Source: Haladaptatus cibarius D43
Lineage (GTDB): Archaea > Halobacteriota > Halobacteria > Halobacteriales > Haladaptataceae
Direction: 5' to 3'
DNA length: 64,000 nt
Assembly: GCF_000710615.1 (NCBI RefSeq)
Contig: NZ_JDTH01000002.1
Location: 550,082 to 614,081, forward strand
Under the pieces are notes generated by a model that saw only the letters and a program-made list of their open reading frames with translations, had not been told where the DNA came from and did no database searches. Position numbers and translations under genes: made by a program. This document shows positions 16,607 to 25,041 of this stretch, piece by piece; the first letter of the stretch is position 1, and the number at the start of each line of letters is the position of its first letter.

Positions 16607-16795
16607 TCAGTTCGAGTAGACGTGATTCGCGGACACTGCGAGGATACCGGCGATGATGGCCGCGGCGAATCCCCACGCGGCGGTTTCCGTCCCCGGCGTG
16701 ACAAACGTTACTCCTGCACCAACGAGTGCAATAAGGGTGAACAGCACGGAGAGTCCGACCCCCATATCCGTCGAAACAGCCTGATTTCCTGCCAT
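16607..16795 (-). CDS. Two-TM small membrane protein (DUF7525-like)
   Basis: 62 aa. After MAGNQAVSTDMG come two hydrophobic segments (about residues 13-33 and 41-57) joined by a TPGTETAAW turn. It belongs to the class of very short haloarchaeal membrane proteins without known function. A start at 16810 is also open but less likely. Confidence 0.7.
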   Translation of the reverse strand: MAGNQAVSTDMGVGLSVLFTLIALVGAGVTFVTPGTETAAWGFAAAIIAGILAVSANHVYSN

Positions 16796-16906
16796 GTGCC
16801 CTCTTTGCATGAGGGCTAACTTAGTTCATTCTACTCGCGTACAATCCCGGTATTAACAGAGAGGCGAGTCGGGAGGTTTTTGGTGTCACTCCGCAGGAAC
16901 CCGCAT

Positions 16907-18097
16907 ATGGTCGCGGAGAAACTCAAGTCGGTGTTACCGGTTGGAAAGCGGGGATTTCTCGCCCTATTTCTCATCGCCGTGCTCGTGGGAAGTGGCGTAC
17001 TCACTGGCGTTCTCGGCGCGCCGCGCGTCTCCGGCGTGGACAACGAATTCGGCGACGTAACGAGCGAACAGACGGAAGTTCGAACCGCGCTCGTCGTGGA
17101 CAATCCAAATCCCTTCAGCGTTCGGGTCGGCAACACCTCGGTCGATTACACCGTCGAAATGAACGACGTGACGATGGCGAGTGGCCAGCGGTCGAACCTC
17201 GCACTCGACAGCGGGAAAACGACGCTCGGGTTTTCGACGCGGATGCAAAATCAAAAGATTCCGGAGTGGTGGGTCACCCATATCCGGAACGACGAGCGAA
17301 CCACGCTCCGAATCCAGTCCGAGGTTCGCTCGTCCGCCGTCAGTCGCTCCGTGCGCGTCCCATACGAGGACGACATCGAGACGGACATCATCGGCCAGTT
17401 CAATTCGACGGAAACGCGCCCGGTGAACGCGAGCGTTCCGTTCGTCTCCGACCCCGTGCTCTACGTGAACGAAACGAGCGCGAACTGGGGTTCCGTAACA
17501 CAGGAACGGACACCGATTCAACTGCGAATGCGAGCGTACAACCCGAAATCGATTCCCTACACGATTTCGGAAATCGGCTACGAGATGACGATGAACGACG
17601 TTCCGGTCGGCAACGGAACGACCACACAACCGTATACGATTCCGGCGAAATCCGAGAAAACGCTCGGGATGCAAGCAAACATTCGAAACCAGCAACTCGA
17701 CGACTGGTGGGTGAGCCATCTCGAAAACAACCAAACGACCGACCTACGAATAGAGTTCCACGCCAAAATCGACCTTCCAACCGGCGACACGGTCGAGGTA
17801 CCACTTCGCTCGATGACGTACGAGCGACAAATCGAGACGGACATCTTCCGGAACGACTCGGCGGAGGGCGCGCTGGACGACGTGAAGGCGAATCCTGCGT
17901 CCGGGACGACGGCCGGTGAAACGGAAACCAGTGAGACGACTGTTGGGAAAACGACGACCGACGAAGAAACGACTGCGACTAGCACGACCACCACCACCAC
18001 GACTCCCACAACTTCGGACTCCGGCACCGGAACGACCACCACGGACGACGGCGGACTGCTCGGAACCGTACTCGCCGTCGAAATCGACCAGCACTGA
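16907..18097 (+). CDS. LEA14/WHy-domain protein with Thr-rich tail, membrane-anchored
   Basis: 396 aa. An N-terminal TM helix (about residues 17-38) is followed by two tandem LEA type-2/WHy-like beta domains, each with the FxVxNPNPF/MRAYNPKSIPY signature and a closing WWV(T/S)H element. A C-terminal stretch rich in Thr and Glu (about 340-380) resembles a glycosylated cell-surface stalk, ending in a short hydrophobic segment. It is predicted to sit on the outer face of the membrane. LEA-type domains are linked to desiccation tolerance, which would fit a hypersaline habitat. Confidence 0.85.
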   Translation: MVAEKLKSVLPVGKRGFLALFLIAVLVGSGVLTGVLGAPRVSGVDNEFGDVTSEQTEVRTALVVDNPNPFSVRVGNTSVDYTVEMNDVTMASGQRSNLALDSGKTTLGFSTRMQNQKIPEWWVTHIRNDERTTLRIQSEVRSSAVSRSVRVPYEDDIETDIIGQFNSTETRPVNASVPFVSDPVLYVNETSANWGSVTQERTPIQLRMRAYNPKSIPYTISEIGYEMTMNDVPVGNGTTTQPYTIPAKSEKTLGMQANIRNQQLDDWWVSHLENNQTTDLRIEFHAKIDLPTGDTVEVPLRSMTYERQIETDIFRNDSAEGALDDVKANPASGTTAGETETSETTVGKTTTDEETTATSTTTTTTTPTTSDSGTGTTTTDDGGLLGTVLAVEIDQH

Positions 18098-18118
18098 ATA
18101 TTCCCGCCACCGACAGAC

Positions 18119-18127
18119 TTTTAATAT
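18119..18127 (+). promoter_or_regulatory. TATA-like promoter element
   Basis: TTTTAATAT lies about 25 bases upstream of the ATG at 18148, the spacing of a haloarchaeal leaderless transcript. It supports translation beginning near 18138-18148 rather than at the first in-frame ATG 226 bases later. Confidence 0.45.
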
Positions 18128-18169
18128 TGGCCGAACCATGTCTTTCTATGCCACGGAGTACTCACTCTC

Positions 18170-18655
18170 CTGGTCGAGTTCTTCTCGGGCGATGAGAGTG
18201 CCGTAACGGCAACGAGAGACGGTGAATCGATTGTACTGGCCATTGACGGGCAGGATTACGAGCTATCGCGCGAAGCAGCGACGCAACTGCAAGACGCCGT
18301 CGGCGATGCGCTGACCGAGCGTCAGGAGTTCTTTCGCACCGCGGGTACCTTCCGCGAGGACGGGAGCTACGAGGTGTCCCGACGAGGTGCCGACTCGTCG
18401 GGGAACGCCAAGGTGTTCCAGAGCTTCGACGCGATGGCTCGACTGTTCGACCGCCTGCCGGACGAATTTTCCGCGGAGGAGGTCGGCCGAACCGGAATCA
18501 CTGGGTCGCGTCGCCACCTGCTGGTTCGCCACTTCGCGGAGCATCCCGACTTCCCCTGTCGGATTTCCCTGCACAATCCACTGACCGTGGAAAAGGAGTC
18601 CGAAGAGTCCGGCGTGGCCGAAACCGACGGAAACCCCGAGGTGGGTGCCGACTGA
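18170..18655 (+). CDS. Conserved haloarchaeal protein (DUF7528-like) with disrupted or non-standard start
   Basis: The frame from 18170 to the stop gives about 161 aa of convincing acidic coding sequence (SIVLAIDGQDYELSREAA, then EDGSYEVSRRGADSSGN, then FDRLPDEFSAEEVGRTG). The first in-frame ATG is at 18374, deep inside the conserved part. Upstream to the stop at 18122 there is no ATG, GTG or TTG; only CTG at 18170. An ATG at 18148 preceded by a TATA box is in the -1 frame. Either a +1 frameshift (real or a sequencing error near 18165-18170) or a CTG start must be invoked. The function is unknown. Confidence 0.65.
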   Translation: MVEFFSGDESAVTATRDGESIVLAIDGQDYELSREAATQLQDAVGDALTERQEFFRTAGTFREDGSYEVSRRGADSSGNAKVFQSFDAMARLFDRLPDEFSAEEVGRTGITGSRRHLLVRHFAEHPDFPCRISLHNPLTVEKESEESGVAETDGNPEVGAD

Positions 18656-18663
18656 GGGTAGAT

Positions 18664-18698
18664 ATTCGCTTGAAAACGATCTGCGTTTTCAAGCGAAT
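18664..18698. terminator. Hairpin 1 of three: 14-bp perfect stem
   Basis: ATTCGCTTGAAAAC pairs with GTTTTCAAGCGAAT around a 7-base loop. It lies 9 bases after the upstream stop codon, in a convergent spacer. Confidence 0.5.
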
Positions 18699-18709
18699 GA
18701 GAATCACGA

Positions 18710-18736
18710 GGCGAACTGGCCAGCGGCCAGTTCGCC
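18710..18736. terminator. Hairpin 2 of three: 12-bp perfect stem
   Basis: GGCGAACTGGCC pairs with GGCCAGTTCGCC around a 3-base loop, 11 bases after hairpin 1. It is GC-rich and very stable. Confidence 0.5.
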
Positions 18737-18819
18737 ACCCTCGACATTCGACTAACTTTGACTAACCGTTTTTACGTGAAAATCCGTCCTCCCGACAGCG
18801 ATAGCACCGACAGTTGCTC

Positions 18820-18848
18820 GGCGGGCGCGTGCACTGTACGCGCCCGCC
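18820..18848. terminator. Hairpin 3 of three: 11-bp GC-rich stem
   Basis: GGCGGGCGCGT pairs with ACGCGCCCGCC around a 7-base loop. It lies 19 bases beyond the end of the PhoU-family gene on the minus strand, and is followed on the plus strand by TGCTGATTTTTA. It is probably the terminator of one or both convergent genes. Confidence 0.5.
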
Positions 18849-18867
18849 TGCTGATTTTTAGGCCGTC

Positions 18868-19896
18868 TCAGTTAATCGTCGTATGCTCGCTCTCCTCGTT
18901 GAGAGCCAGATTCGCCGCGATTTCCGCATTTCGCATTGCGTACTGGGCGGTTTGCTGGAGGCTGACGAGCACGTCCCGAACTTGGAGAAGGTCGTCGTTC
19001 GACATCTCGGGCAGGTCGGAGAGGATGTCCGATTCCCTGTCGCCGAGTTCGTGGAATTTCCGCCGGACTTCGAGCGTCATGTCGTAATCGCGCTCCACTG
19101 CGGCCTGCACCGCTAGTGCGGTCATTTCGTCCACTTGGTCGGTGAACTCGCGGATTCGGCGCATGGTTCCGTTATCGACTTCGAGCGAGTGGCCGTTCGC
19201 TTCGAGGACGATGTCCGCGATGTCCTCGGCGTTGTCCGCGGTCAGTTCGAGATTTTTCGCAATCGAGCGATAGCCGATGAGAGGGAATCCGCTGTCCAGA
19301 CCGACTGCGCGGGCGAGCGTCGGGTTTTCGTGCGCCGTAAAGATGAGACGAAGGAGGAGGACGAAAATCTTGTTTGCCTGTCGCTCGCGGTTCAAGGCCC
19401 GCTGTGCGAGGTCGGGGTTACCGTGTGCAAGCGCTTTCACTGCCTCGCCACGCATGGTGCTCCCGGTGTTTTCCAGTCGTTCGAGGAGGTTGTCCAAATC
19501 GAAATCCTCGGGGTCAACCGAACACCGAATTGCGATGCTTTCCGGGGTTTCCTCGATGACGCCGAGCCCCATCAACTGCGTCTCCGCCTTGTAGACCGCG
19601 TTGATATGACTGCTTTCCAAGGCTTCCTCGCTGACGACATGGATAACGCGCCGACCGAGAACGTACTGCGCGACGATTGCGCGCTCGACCGCGCCAGCGT
19701 CCAACTGCTCCGTGTGAATCGTCGCTTCTGCTTCGTCGTCGTGGGCGGATTCGGGGAGGACGGTGAGCGACCCCTTACCGCTGATTCGAAGGGAGACTTC
19801 GTCGCCCTTCTCGACGCCGTGTTCTTGCGCCCACTTGGCGGGCAGGGTCATCGCCAACGTCGATGGACCCAATCGCTGAACCTTCCGTGTTTCCAT
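18868..19896 (-). CDS. AbrB-like/PhoU-domain regulator
   Basis: 342 aa. Residues 1-45 form a SpoVT/AbrB-like DNA-binding strand set (METRKVQRLGPSTLAMTLPAKWAQEHGVEKGDEV). Two PhoU-like helical repeats follow (about 120-210 and 220-330), with EMTALAVQAAVERDYDM typical of the second. This archaeal combination is annotated as phosphate uptake regulator; it may control phosphate transport genes, but no pst genes lie in the window. The ATG at 19896 matches the conserved METRKVQ start. Confidence 0.88.
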   Translation of the reverse strand: METRKVQRLGPSTLAMTLPAKWAQEHGVEKGDEVSLRISGKGSLTVLPESAHDDEAEATIHTEQLDAGAVERAIVAQYVLGRRVIHVVSEEALESSHINAVYKAETQLMGLGVIEETPESIAIRCSVDPEDFDLDNLLERLENTGSTMRGEAVKALAHGNPDLAQRALNRERQANKIFVLLLRLIFTAHENPTLARAVGLDSGFPLIGYRSIAKNLELTADNAEDIADIVLEANGHSLEVDNGTMRRIREFTDQVDEMTALAVQAAVERDYDMTLEVRRKFHELGDRESDILSDLPEMSNDDLLQVRDVLVSLQQTAQYAMRNAEIAANLALNEESEHTTIN

Positions 19897-19985
19897 GTCC
19901 TTTGATTTCTCCACCAAACCTTAAATGTCGCCATATGTCAACAACTGTCTCGAATTCGAAAACTACCCCGAAAGAGAATAAACAG

Positions 19986-21050
19986 CTACTCGACTTTCAA
20001 CATTCTGCGCTCGAAGCGTCCGACGCGGACTTTTCGCCAGCCGCGCAAGGAATTGTCCACATCCTCATCACCGGTATCGACGTGGAGGACGCCGATGCCG
20101 TCGAGTTTCGTCTTCGAAGCGACAACTTCCACGTCGGACCGTCGAATTACGTCGGGCGAAATCTGATGGTTTCCGCGTCCGAAAACGAACCCCTGCCCGC
20201 CAATCGGCGAAACGATGATGACGTTTTCATCCCCCAAATTGGACAGGAGGTCCGTTTCGCTGGCGTCGCGGGCCAGCAGTTCGCCGTCGCGCCACACGTC
20301 GACGCCCAGCGGCGACCCGTCGAATCCGAGTTGAGACTTGATTGCGCCGACCGTGCTTCCCGGCCCGAGGACGTATGTCACTCCATCCTCGATTTCGTCT
20401 GCGACTCCGGCGGCGAGGCTTTCGACCGTTCCGCCGCCGAGTTGCTTGCTCGATTGGAGCGATTCGGCGACAGGAACCTTTGCAATCGCCCGCAGTTCGG
20501 CCCGAACTTCGCCTTCTCGGTAGGCGTCCTCGTCGATATCGTTCACTTCGCGTTCCTCCGTGCGGTCGAATCCGGCGGCGACCCGACCCGCCGCTTCCGG
20601 CGTGACTGCAAAGACGGACGAGTAGATTTTCACCCCGGCGGGGACGCCGAGCATCGGGATTTTTTCGTCCGTCTCGGCGAGCGTTTCGGCGACATCGACC
20701 GCGGTTCCGTCCCCGCCGACGAACAGAATCAAATCGACGGGTTCCGCCGCGAGGCAGCGAACCGCTTCACGGGTGTCCTCGGCGCTGGTTTCGTTTTTGC
20801 TTGGGCGACCCACGATTTCCGGGTCGAACCCGGCACGTCGTGCTTCCTCGGCACCCATCTCGCCAGCGTAGGTCAGAATCTCGGCGGCTGGCGAACGCTC
20901 TTTGAGCGCGGACAGGGCGGTTTCCGCCCTGTCCGGCGCGCGTTGTTCTGCTCCTCGTTCCCGTGCTTCCGCGACTTTGCCGTCGGTTCCCTTCAGGCCG
21001 ACTCGCCCACCCATACCCGCGATAGGATTGACGACCACGCCGATTCGCAT
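19986..21050 (-). CDS. ATP-NAD kinase family protein (COG3199)
   Basis: 354 aa. It has N-terminal VVNPIAGMGGRVGLKG, central FVGGDGTAVDVAETL (the NAD-kinase GGDGT motif) and late SPIGGQGFVFGRGNHQISP. COG3199 proteins resemble NAD kinase but are distinct from the main NadK, so the exact substrate is open. A perfect 12-bp hairpin with a TTT loop lies inside the coding sequence at 20909-20935, within a poorly conserved N-terminal insertion. Confidence 0.88.
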   Translation of the reverse strand: MRIGVVVNPIAGMGGRVGLKGTDGKVAEARERGAEQRAPDRAETALSALKERSPAAEILTYAGEMGAEEARRAGFDPEIVGRPSKNETSAEDTREAVRCLAAEPVDLILFVGGDGTAVDVAETLAETDEKIPMLGVPAGVKIYSSVFAVTPEAAGRVAAGFDRTEEREVNDIDEDAYREGEVRAELRAIAKVPVAESLQSSKQLGGGTVESLAAGVADEIEDGVTYVLGPGSTVGAIKSQLGFDGSPLGVDVWRDGELLARDASETDLLSNLGDENVIIVSPIGGQGFVFGRGNHQISPDVIRRSDVEVVASKTKLDGIGVLHVDTGDEDVDNSLRGWRKVRVGRFERRMLKVE

Positions 21051-21117
21051 GGCTGTGGGTTGGGTGGCACGGATAAAAGGCGTGTGGGCAGTGGCGAAAT
21101 CGTCGTCTTTTCGTGCG

Positions 21118-21972
21118 TTAGTCGTCGTCGCCCTGCTCTTTTACTTCGTTGTGCGCCTTCTCGTTCGGCGGTTGGAGGTTCGGTTCCGTCTTCCCCAAAT
21201 CCTTCTCTCGAATGAACGAGAACGACCCTTCGCCGTCCACCGATTCGCCCTGCGTCCACGGTTTCTGCGGGTCGTCCGGTTCGTTAATGTCCGTGGACAT
21301 GAACGAGTAGTTGAACTCCTGCTGTTCCATCTCGTCCGGGAAACTGTCCGGAACCGGCAGATGGTCGAACATATCGTCCGGGTCGCCCAAATCCTGCAGG
21401 AGGGCAAGCCACTGATTCTGGTGCATCGTGTCCCGCGCGATGAGGTACGACAGCATATCCTTCATGCCGTCGTCGTCGGTCATCTCCCACAGTCGCGTGG
21501 CGAGCAGTCGCCCGGTCGATTCGGCCATCACGTTGGCGTACATGTCCGCCGCGAGGTTGCCGCTTGCGACGATGCAACTCCCGTTAAACGGCACGCCGTT
21601 GCTATCCACCGGCATCGCGTGTAGTCCGGACGAAAGCACCTGTCGCGGTTGCATCCCGTTCATCGCCGCCGAAACGGCGCTGTCCTGTCCCATCTGATTG
21701 CGCAGTTCGACCGGCGCACCTTCGAGATTCTTGGCCACTGCGGTCGCCAGCATCTCGATGTGGCCGAGTTCCTCCGCGGCGGTTTCCAACAGCGCGTGGC
21801 GGTACTCGCTGTGTTTCTGCGGGAGCGCCCACGCCTGAAACAGGTATTGGAGCGCGACCCGCATCTCCCCCTCCACGCCGCCGATTGCCTGCTGAAGCAT
21901 CTTCGCAAACTCCGGGTTCGGTTCCTCAACTTCCACTTCGTACTGTAGTTTTCCGTTGTCGTGGTAAAACAT
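21118..21972 (-). CDS. Manganese catalase
   Basis: 284 aa, cytoplasmic. It destroys H2O2 with a di-manganese centre. The four-helix-bundle ligand motifs are visible: Glu36 in GEMRVALQYLFQ, E-x-x-H (Glu68, His71) in AAEELGHIEM, a later Glu in the VMAESTGRLL helix, and His in ARDTMHQNQW. An acidic tail of about 70 residues follows the core. The ATG at 21972 (MFYHDNGKLQY) is the conserved start. Confidence 0.93.
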   Translation of the reverse strand: MFYHDNGKLQYEVEVEEPNPEFAKMLQQAIGGVEGEMRVALQYLFQAWALPQKHSEYRHALLETAAEELGHIEMLATAVAKNLEGAPVELRNQMGQDSAVSAAMNGMQPRQVLSSGLHAMPVDSNGVPFNGSCIVASGNLAADMYANVMAESTGRLLATRLWEMTDDDGMKDMLSYLIARDTMHQNQWLALLQDLGDPDDMFDHLPVPDSFPDEMEQQEFNYSFMSTDINEPDDPQKPWTQGESVDGEGSFSFIREKDLGKTEPNLQPPNEKAHNEVKEQGDDD

Positions 21973-22111
21973 CGTTCCCCACCGCAACGGAATCCGGTAA
22001 GCGGTTCAATAAGTATGTTGGCCTTCGCGGGACTGTCGGTTCGAGATGAATCACGACAAAAGACGGGGGCAGTTCTCAAACCTTAAGAGACAGCGCCGAC
22101 AACCGCAGGAC

Positions 22112-22231
22112 ATGATTCCAGTCGCAGACCTCGCCCCGCTCGCAACGTTCCCCCTAGCGGAAGTCAGCATCGCCGTTCTCGTCGCCGCAATCGGTTCGGT
22201 CGTTGCGTGGATAGCGTACTTCTACCGATAA
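22112..22231 (+). CDS. 39-aa single-TM protein
   Basis: MIPVADLAPLATFPLAEVSI followed by a hydrophobic helix ending AWIAYFYR. The first ATG with a plausible context is 22112. It is followed by a compact hairpin. It is divergent from the manganese catalase and of unknown function. Very short ORFs carry risk, but the hydrophobic pattern and isolation on its own transcript favour it. Confidence 0.5.
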   Translation: MIPVADLAPLATFPLAEVSIAVLVAAIGSVVAWIAYFYR

Positions 22232-22244
22232 ACAAGGCGAGTGA

Positions 22245-22263
22245 CTCGGGGCTTGACCCCGAG
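22245..22263. terminator. 7-bp hairpin in convergent spacer
   Basis: CTCGGGG-CTTGA-CCCCGAG lies between the 39-aa gene and the end of the CinA-like gene. Confidence 0.4.
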
Positions 22264-22299
22264 ACGGTTCACCGATAGCCGAGCAAACCGCGAACCGTT

Positions 22300-22986
22300 T
22301 TACGGTCGTTCGACTCGCTCGCGGAGCCAATCGGCCGCATTTTGGACGACTTCCTCGTTCGACCCCTCGATTTTGACGCGAACGTGGTCACCCGGATAGC
22401 TTCCCACTTTCACGTCGAATCGCTCCCGTAGTTCTTCGAAGCGGTCGATGAGCGCGCTCTCCGGTTCGTCCGCCGGAACGACTTTCCTGAAGTACGGATC
22501 GCCGTCGAACTCGCCTGCAATGCGCTCGAACATCGCTTTCATCTCCTCCGGCACCCCCGGCAGGACGTAGATGTCCTCGATTGCCGCGCCGGGAGCGACG
22601 CCGACTTCGTTCGGGAGCATTCGGGACCCTTTCGGGAGATGTGTTGTTCCGGAAACGAGGTCGGCGTGCGAGTAGTCCGAATGAGTTTCTATCCATTCGA
22701 CTGCTTCCGTGTGTTCTTCCACCGGAACGCCGACGGCGGCGGCGACACCTTCCATCGTCAAATCGTCGTGCGTCGGGCCGAGTCCGCCCGTCACGATGAC
22801 GGCGTCGTATTCGGCCAGCGATTCGTTTACCACGCGGGCGATATCGGCCACGTGGTCGGGGACGACGAACACCCGTTCAATCGAAACGCCGCGCTCGGTC
22901 AGCTGCTCGCCTAACCATGCCGCGTTCGTGTTGACGGTGTCGCCGGAAAGAATCTCGTCTCCGACGGAAATCAGCGCGATTTGCAT
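22300..22986 (-). CDS. CinA-like molybdopterin-binding (MoaB/MogA-fold) protein
   Basis: 228 aa. It has the MoCF_biosynth pattern: MQIALISVGDEILSGDTVNTNAAWLG, VIVTGGLGPTHDDLTMEG, LPKGSRMLPNEVGVAPGAAI, and YVLPGVPEEMKAMFERI. This is the N-terminal part of CinA without the C-terminal deamidase domain. Members act in nicotinamide-nucleotide pyrophosphatase reactions or bind molybdopterin, so the role is ambiguous. The ATG at 22986 begins the domain. Confidence 0.88.
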   Translation of the reverse strand: MQIALISVGDEILSGDTVNTNAAWLGEQLTERGVSIERVFVVPDHVADIARVVNESLAEYDAVIVTGGLGPTHDDLTMEGVAAAVGVPVEEHTEAVEWIETHSDYSHADLVSGTTHLPKGSRMLPNEVGVAPGAAIEDIYVLPGVPEEMKAMFERIAGEFDGDPYFRKVVPADEPESALIDRFEELRERFDVKVGSYPGDHVRVKIEGSNEEVVQNAADWLRERVERP

Positions 22987-23069
22987 ACTGGATGGTGTGG
23001 CGCGACCAAAAAAGCCCTGTCGCATCGCCCGTTTGGTCGTCTCTCGTTCGTCGTTTCGCACAACTCCTG

Positions 23070-23843
23070 TTACTGCATTCCTGGCGGTGGGCCACCGCCA
23101 CCGAAGTCGTCGTCTGAAATGTCCGCGTTCAATCCCATTTCTTCGCGCTTCTCTTCGAGTTCCCGAATCTGCATGCGGAAGTACGCGAGGCCGATCAATC
23201 CGGCCACCAGCGCGATTCCGACCACACCGCCGAAGAGGAACTTGTCTCGGGCGAGATAGTAGCGAACCGAAATCCTGTCAGCGCTCACCGATTCGTCCCA
23301 AATGACGTGGACGCGTTCGTCCTGCATCTCCGTCGTGTAGCTACCCGGGCGGACGTCGCTCAACAGGAACATATCGACGCGCATCCCCTTCGGAATGATG
23401 ACCTCGTAGCTCTGGTCGTTCAGGTGCGTCGGAACGGCGAACGTTTTCCCCTGTCGTGGCGCGGTGTACGCCAGTTTACCCTCGCTCTGGGGCGGCGTGA
23501 TGATAGTCTGTTCTTTCGTCTTTTTTACCCGAATATCTTCGTGACCTGCGACCGTTCCGTTCGGATACTGGAACTGCACCGACGAGATTTCGACGGGTCC
23601 ATGTTCGCCCAGCGTCTCCTCCTGATAGATTTCGAGCGTCGTCTTCTCGTCCATCTTGTAGACCGCTTGATACTGGTCGCTGGTCACGTTGTAGGTGACG
23701 TTCTGATTCGTCTCCCAGTTGTACGACGCCTCCTGTCCGAGTCGTTCGTCGCTAATGCTTCCGGAGCCGAAAATCGACGTACAGCCTGCGCTGGCCGCGA
23801 GCACGGCGAACAAACCGAACGCGAGGACGAGGCGTCGATTCAT
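23070..23843 (-). CDS. Membrane-anchored lipoprotein-type protein (DUF5803-like)
   Basis: 257 aa. The signal MNRRLVLAFGLFAVLAASAGCTSIFG ends in a lipobox (ASAGC), so the N-terminus is probably lipid-anchored. A beta-rich extracytoplasmic domain follows, then one TM helix (about 205-225), a short coiled coil and a Gly/Pro-rich cytosolic tail. The start overlaps the upstream DUF2110 gene (ATGA), and TFE precedes that, so it belongs to the tfe operon. Confidence 0.8.
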   Translation of the reverse strand: MNRRLVLAFGLFAVLAASAGCTSIFGSGSISDERLGQEASYNWETNQNVTYNVTSDQYQAVYKMDEKTTLEIYQEETLGEHGPVEISSVQFQYPNGTVAGHEDIRVKKTKEQTIITPPQSEGKLAYTAPRQGKTFAVPTHLNDQSYEVIIPKGMRVDMFLLSDVRPGSYTTEMQDERVHVIWDESVSADRISVRYYLARDKFLFGGVVGIALVAGLIGLAYFRMQIRELEEKREEMGLNADISDDDFGGGGPPPGMQ

Positions 23844-24514
23844 GGAATTACGCAACGAATCTCCGCGGGGATGTAACCCCCGATACTGGAGAGCAGCCCC
23901 GGTGGGTCGGTGTTTTCCGTGCAGATGATGCTCTGTTCCAGCACGCCGAGGCGTTCGACCGTGACGATGTCTTGGGCGTGCCCGGCGCGGTTGACCGTCG
24001 CACGAACTTCCCCGCGAGTCGCGCTGTTGACGTTCACTCGACCGTTGCCGCGCGTCCAGTCGAACAGGCGGTCGCGTTCCTCGTCGGCGAGGCGGGAGGG
24101 TTCGTCATCGCCGCCGTAGACGAACTTCATCGGCAGATGCTGAACTAATCCGAATCGTTCCATAATCTGTTCGGGTTTGCCGGGACCAAGTTCGAGTTCG
24201 GACGCCGGAATTCGAACGTCCTGTCCGGCGTCGAGGACGAAACCGCCGTCGTCCCACGATTCGAGGGTTCCAATGTAAGTTTCTGCCTCGCGGAGGTTCG
24301 GCGTCACCTCGCCCCACTCCTCGCCCAGAACGTTTCGGGCGACGACTTCGTCCTCGCCCTCGACCGTTACCGAAACGAAATCGTCGTGGCGAACGCCGAT
24401 GTCGTACTCTACGTCCAAATCACCGAGGGCGTTGCCAACGAGCGATTCGAGGCCGTCGAGTGCGCGGCGTTTCGCCTCACCGCTGACGTACACTTTGGTT
24501 GCGAGAACGACCAT
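23840..24514 (-). CDS. DUF2110 family protein
   Basis: 224 aa: MVVLATKVYVSGEAKRRALD at the start and an internal ETYIGTLESWDDGGFVLDAG segment that looks like an S1-like or OB-type module. It is an archaeal family usually found beside TFE and of unknown function; a transcription- or RNA-related role is inference from this conserved neighbourhood. The stop of tfe and this start share a base (TAATG). Confidence 0.85.
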   Translation of the reverse strand: MVVLATKVYVSGEAKRRALDGLESLVGNALGDLDVEYDIGVRHDDFVSVTVEGEDEVVARNVLGEEWGEVTPNLREAETYIGTLESWDDGGFVLDAGQDVRIPASELELGPGKPEQIMERFGLVQHLPMKFVYGGDDEPSRLADEERDRLFDWTRGNGRVNVNSATRGEVRATVNRAGHAQDIVTVERLGVLEQSIICTENTDPPGLLSSIGGYIPAEIRCVIP

Positions 24515-25041
24515 TATGCACCGAGTACCTCGACGTTGAGTTCCTGTTCGAGTTCCTCGATTCGGTTTTCCATGGATTCGACGAGCATCGAGTTCTCCAT
24601 GGATTCGAGCGGCGACCCACATTCGGGACATTCGAAGCCGAAGTCCATCGCTTCGCCGAACTCGAATCGCAGAGAGCAGATTTCACAGAGGTAGAACTCG
24701 TGGTTGCGTTCGTACTCTTGGCGCTGCTCCAGCGCGTTGAGCAGGCGGTACATCTCCTCTTCTAGATTCTCCGGAATCTTGTCGTACTCGAACGTCCAGA
24801 GATAGGTGAGCCACCCCGAATCCTCGTCTCGGAGTCGGCGATAGGTCGCAAGGTCGTTCTCGTAGAGGATGAACAGCGCCCTGCGAACGTCGTTGAGTTC
24901 GAGGTCGAGTTCCTCCGCGAGTTCCTCGTCGGTGACCTCACCGTCCGGCGGCGCGGCGGCAACCGGCATGCCCTTTGGCCCGACCAGTTCGTGGAGGTAT
25001 TTCTGAATCACTGGGTCGCTTAGCAGGTCCTCGAAAGCCAT
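24514..25041 (-). CDS. tfe: Transcription initiation factor E, alpha subunit
   Basis: 175 aa, the archaeal TFIIE-alpha homolog that assists promoter opening with TBP, TFB and RNA polymerase. Residues about 1-100 form the extended winged helix (PVIQKYLHELVGPKG, VRRALFILYENDLATYRRL), and the zinc ribbon has Cys119/Cys122 and Cys138/Cys141. A C-terminal acidic helix follows. It is the first gene of a three-gene operon with DUF2110 and the lipoprotein. Confidence 0.95.
   Translation of the reverse strand: MAFEDLLSDPVIQKYLHELVGPKGMPVAAAPPDGEVTDEELAEELDLELNDVRRALFILYENDLATYRRLRDEDSGWLTYLWTFEYDKIPENLEEEMYRLLNALEQRQEYERNHEFYLCEICSLRFEFGEAMDFGFECPECGSPLESMENSMLVESMENRIEELEQELNVEVLGA

Noticed and set aside
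19863-21215. 450-codon frame on the plus strand opposite the NAD-kinase-like gene
   Set aside because: The opposite strand carries conserved GGDGT motifs; this frame is a GC-bias shadow.
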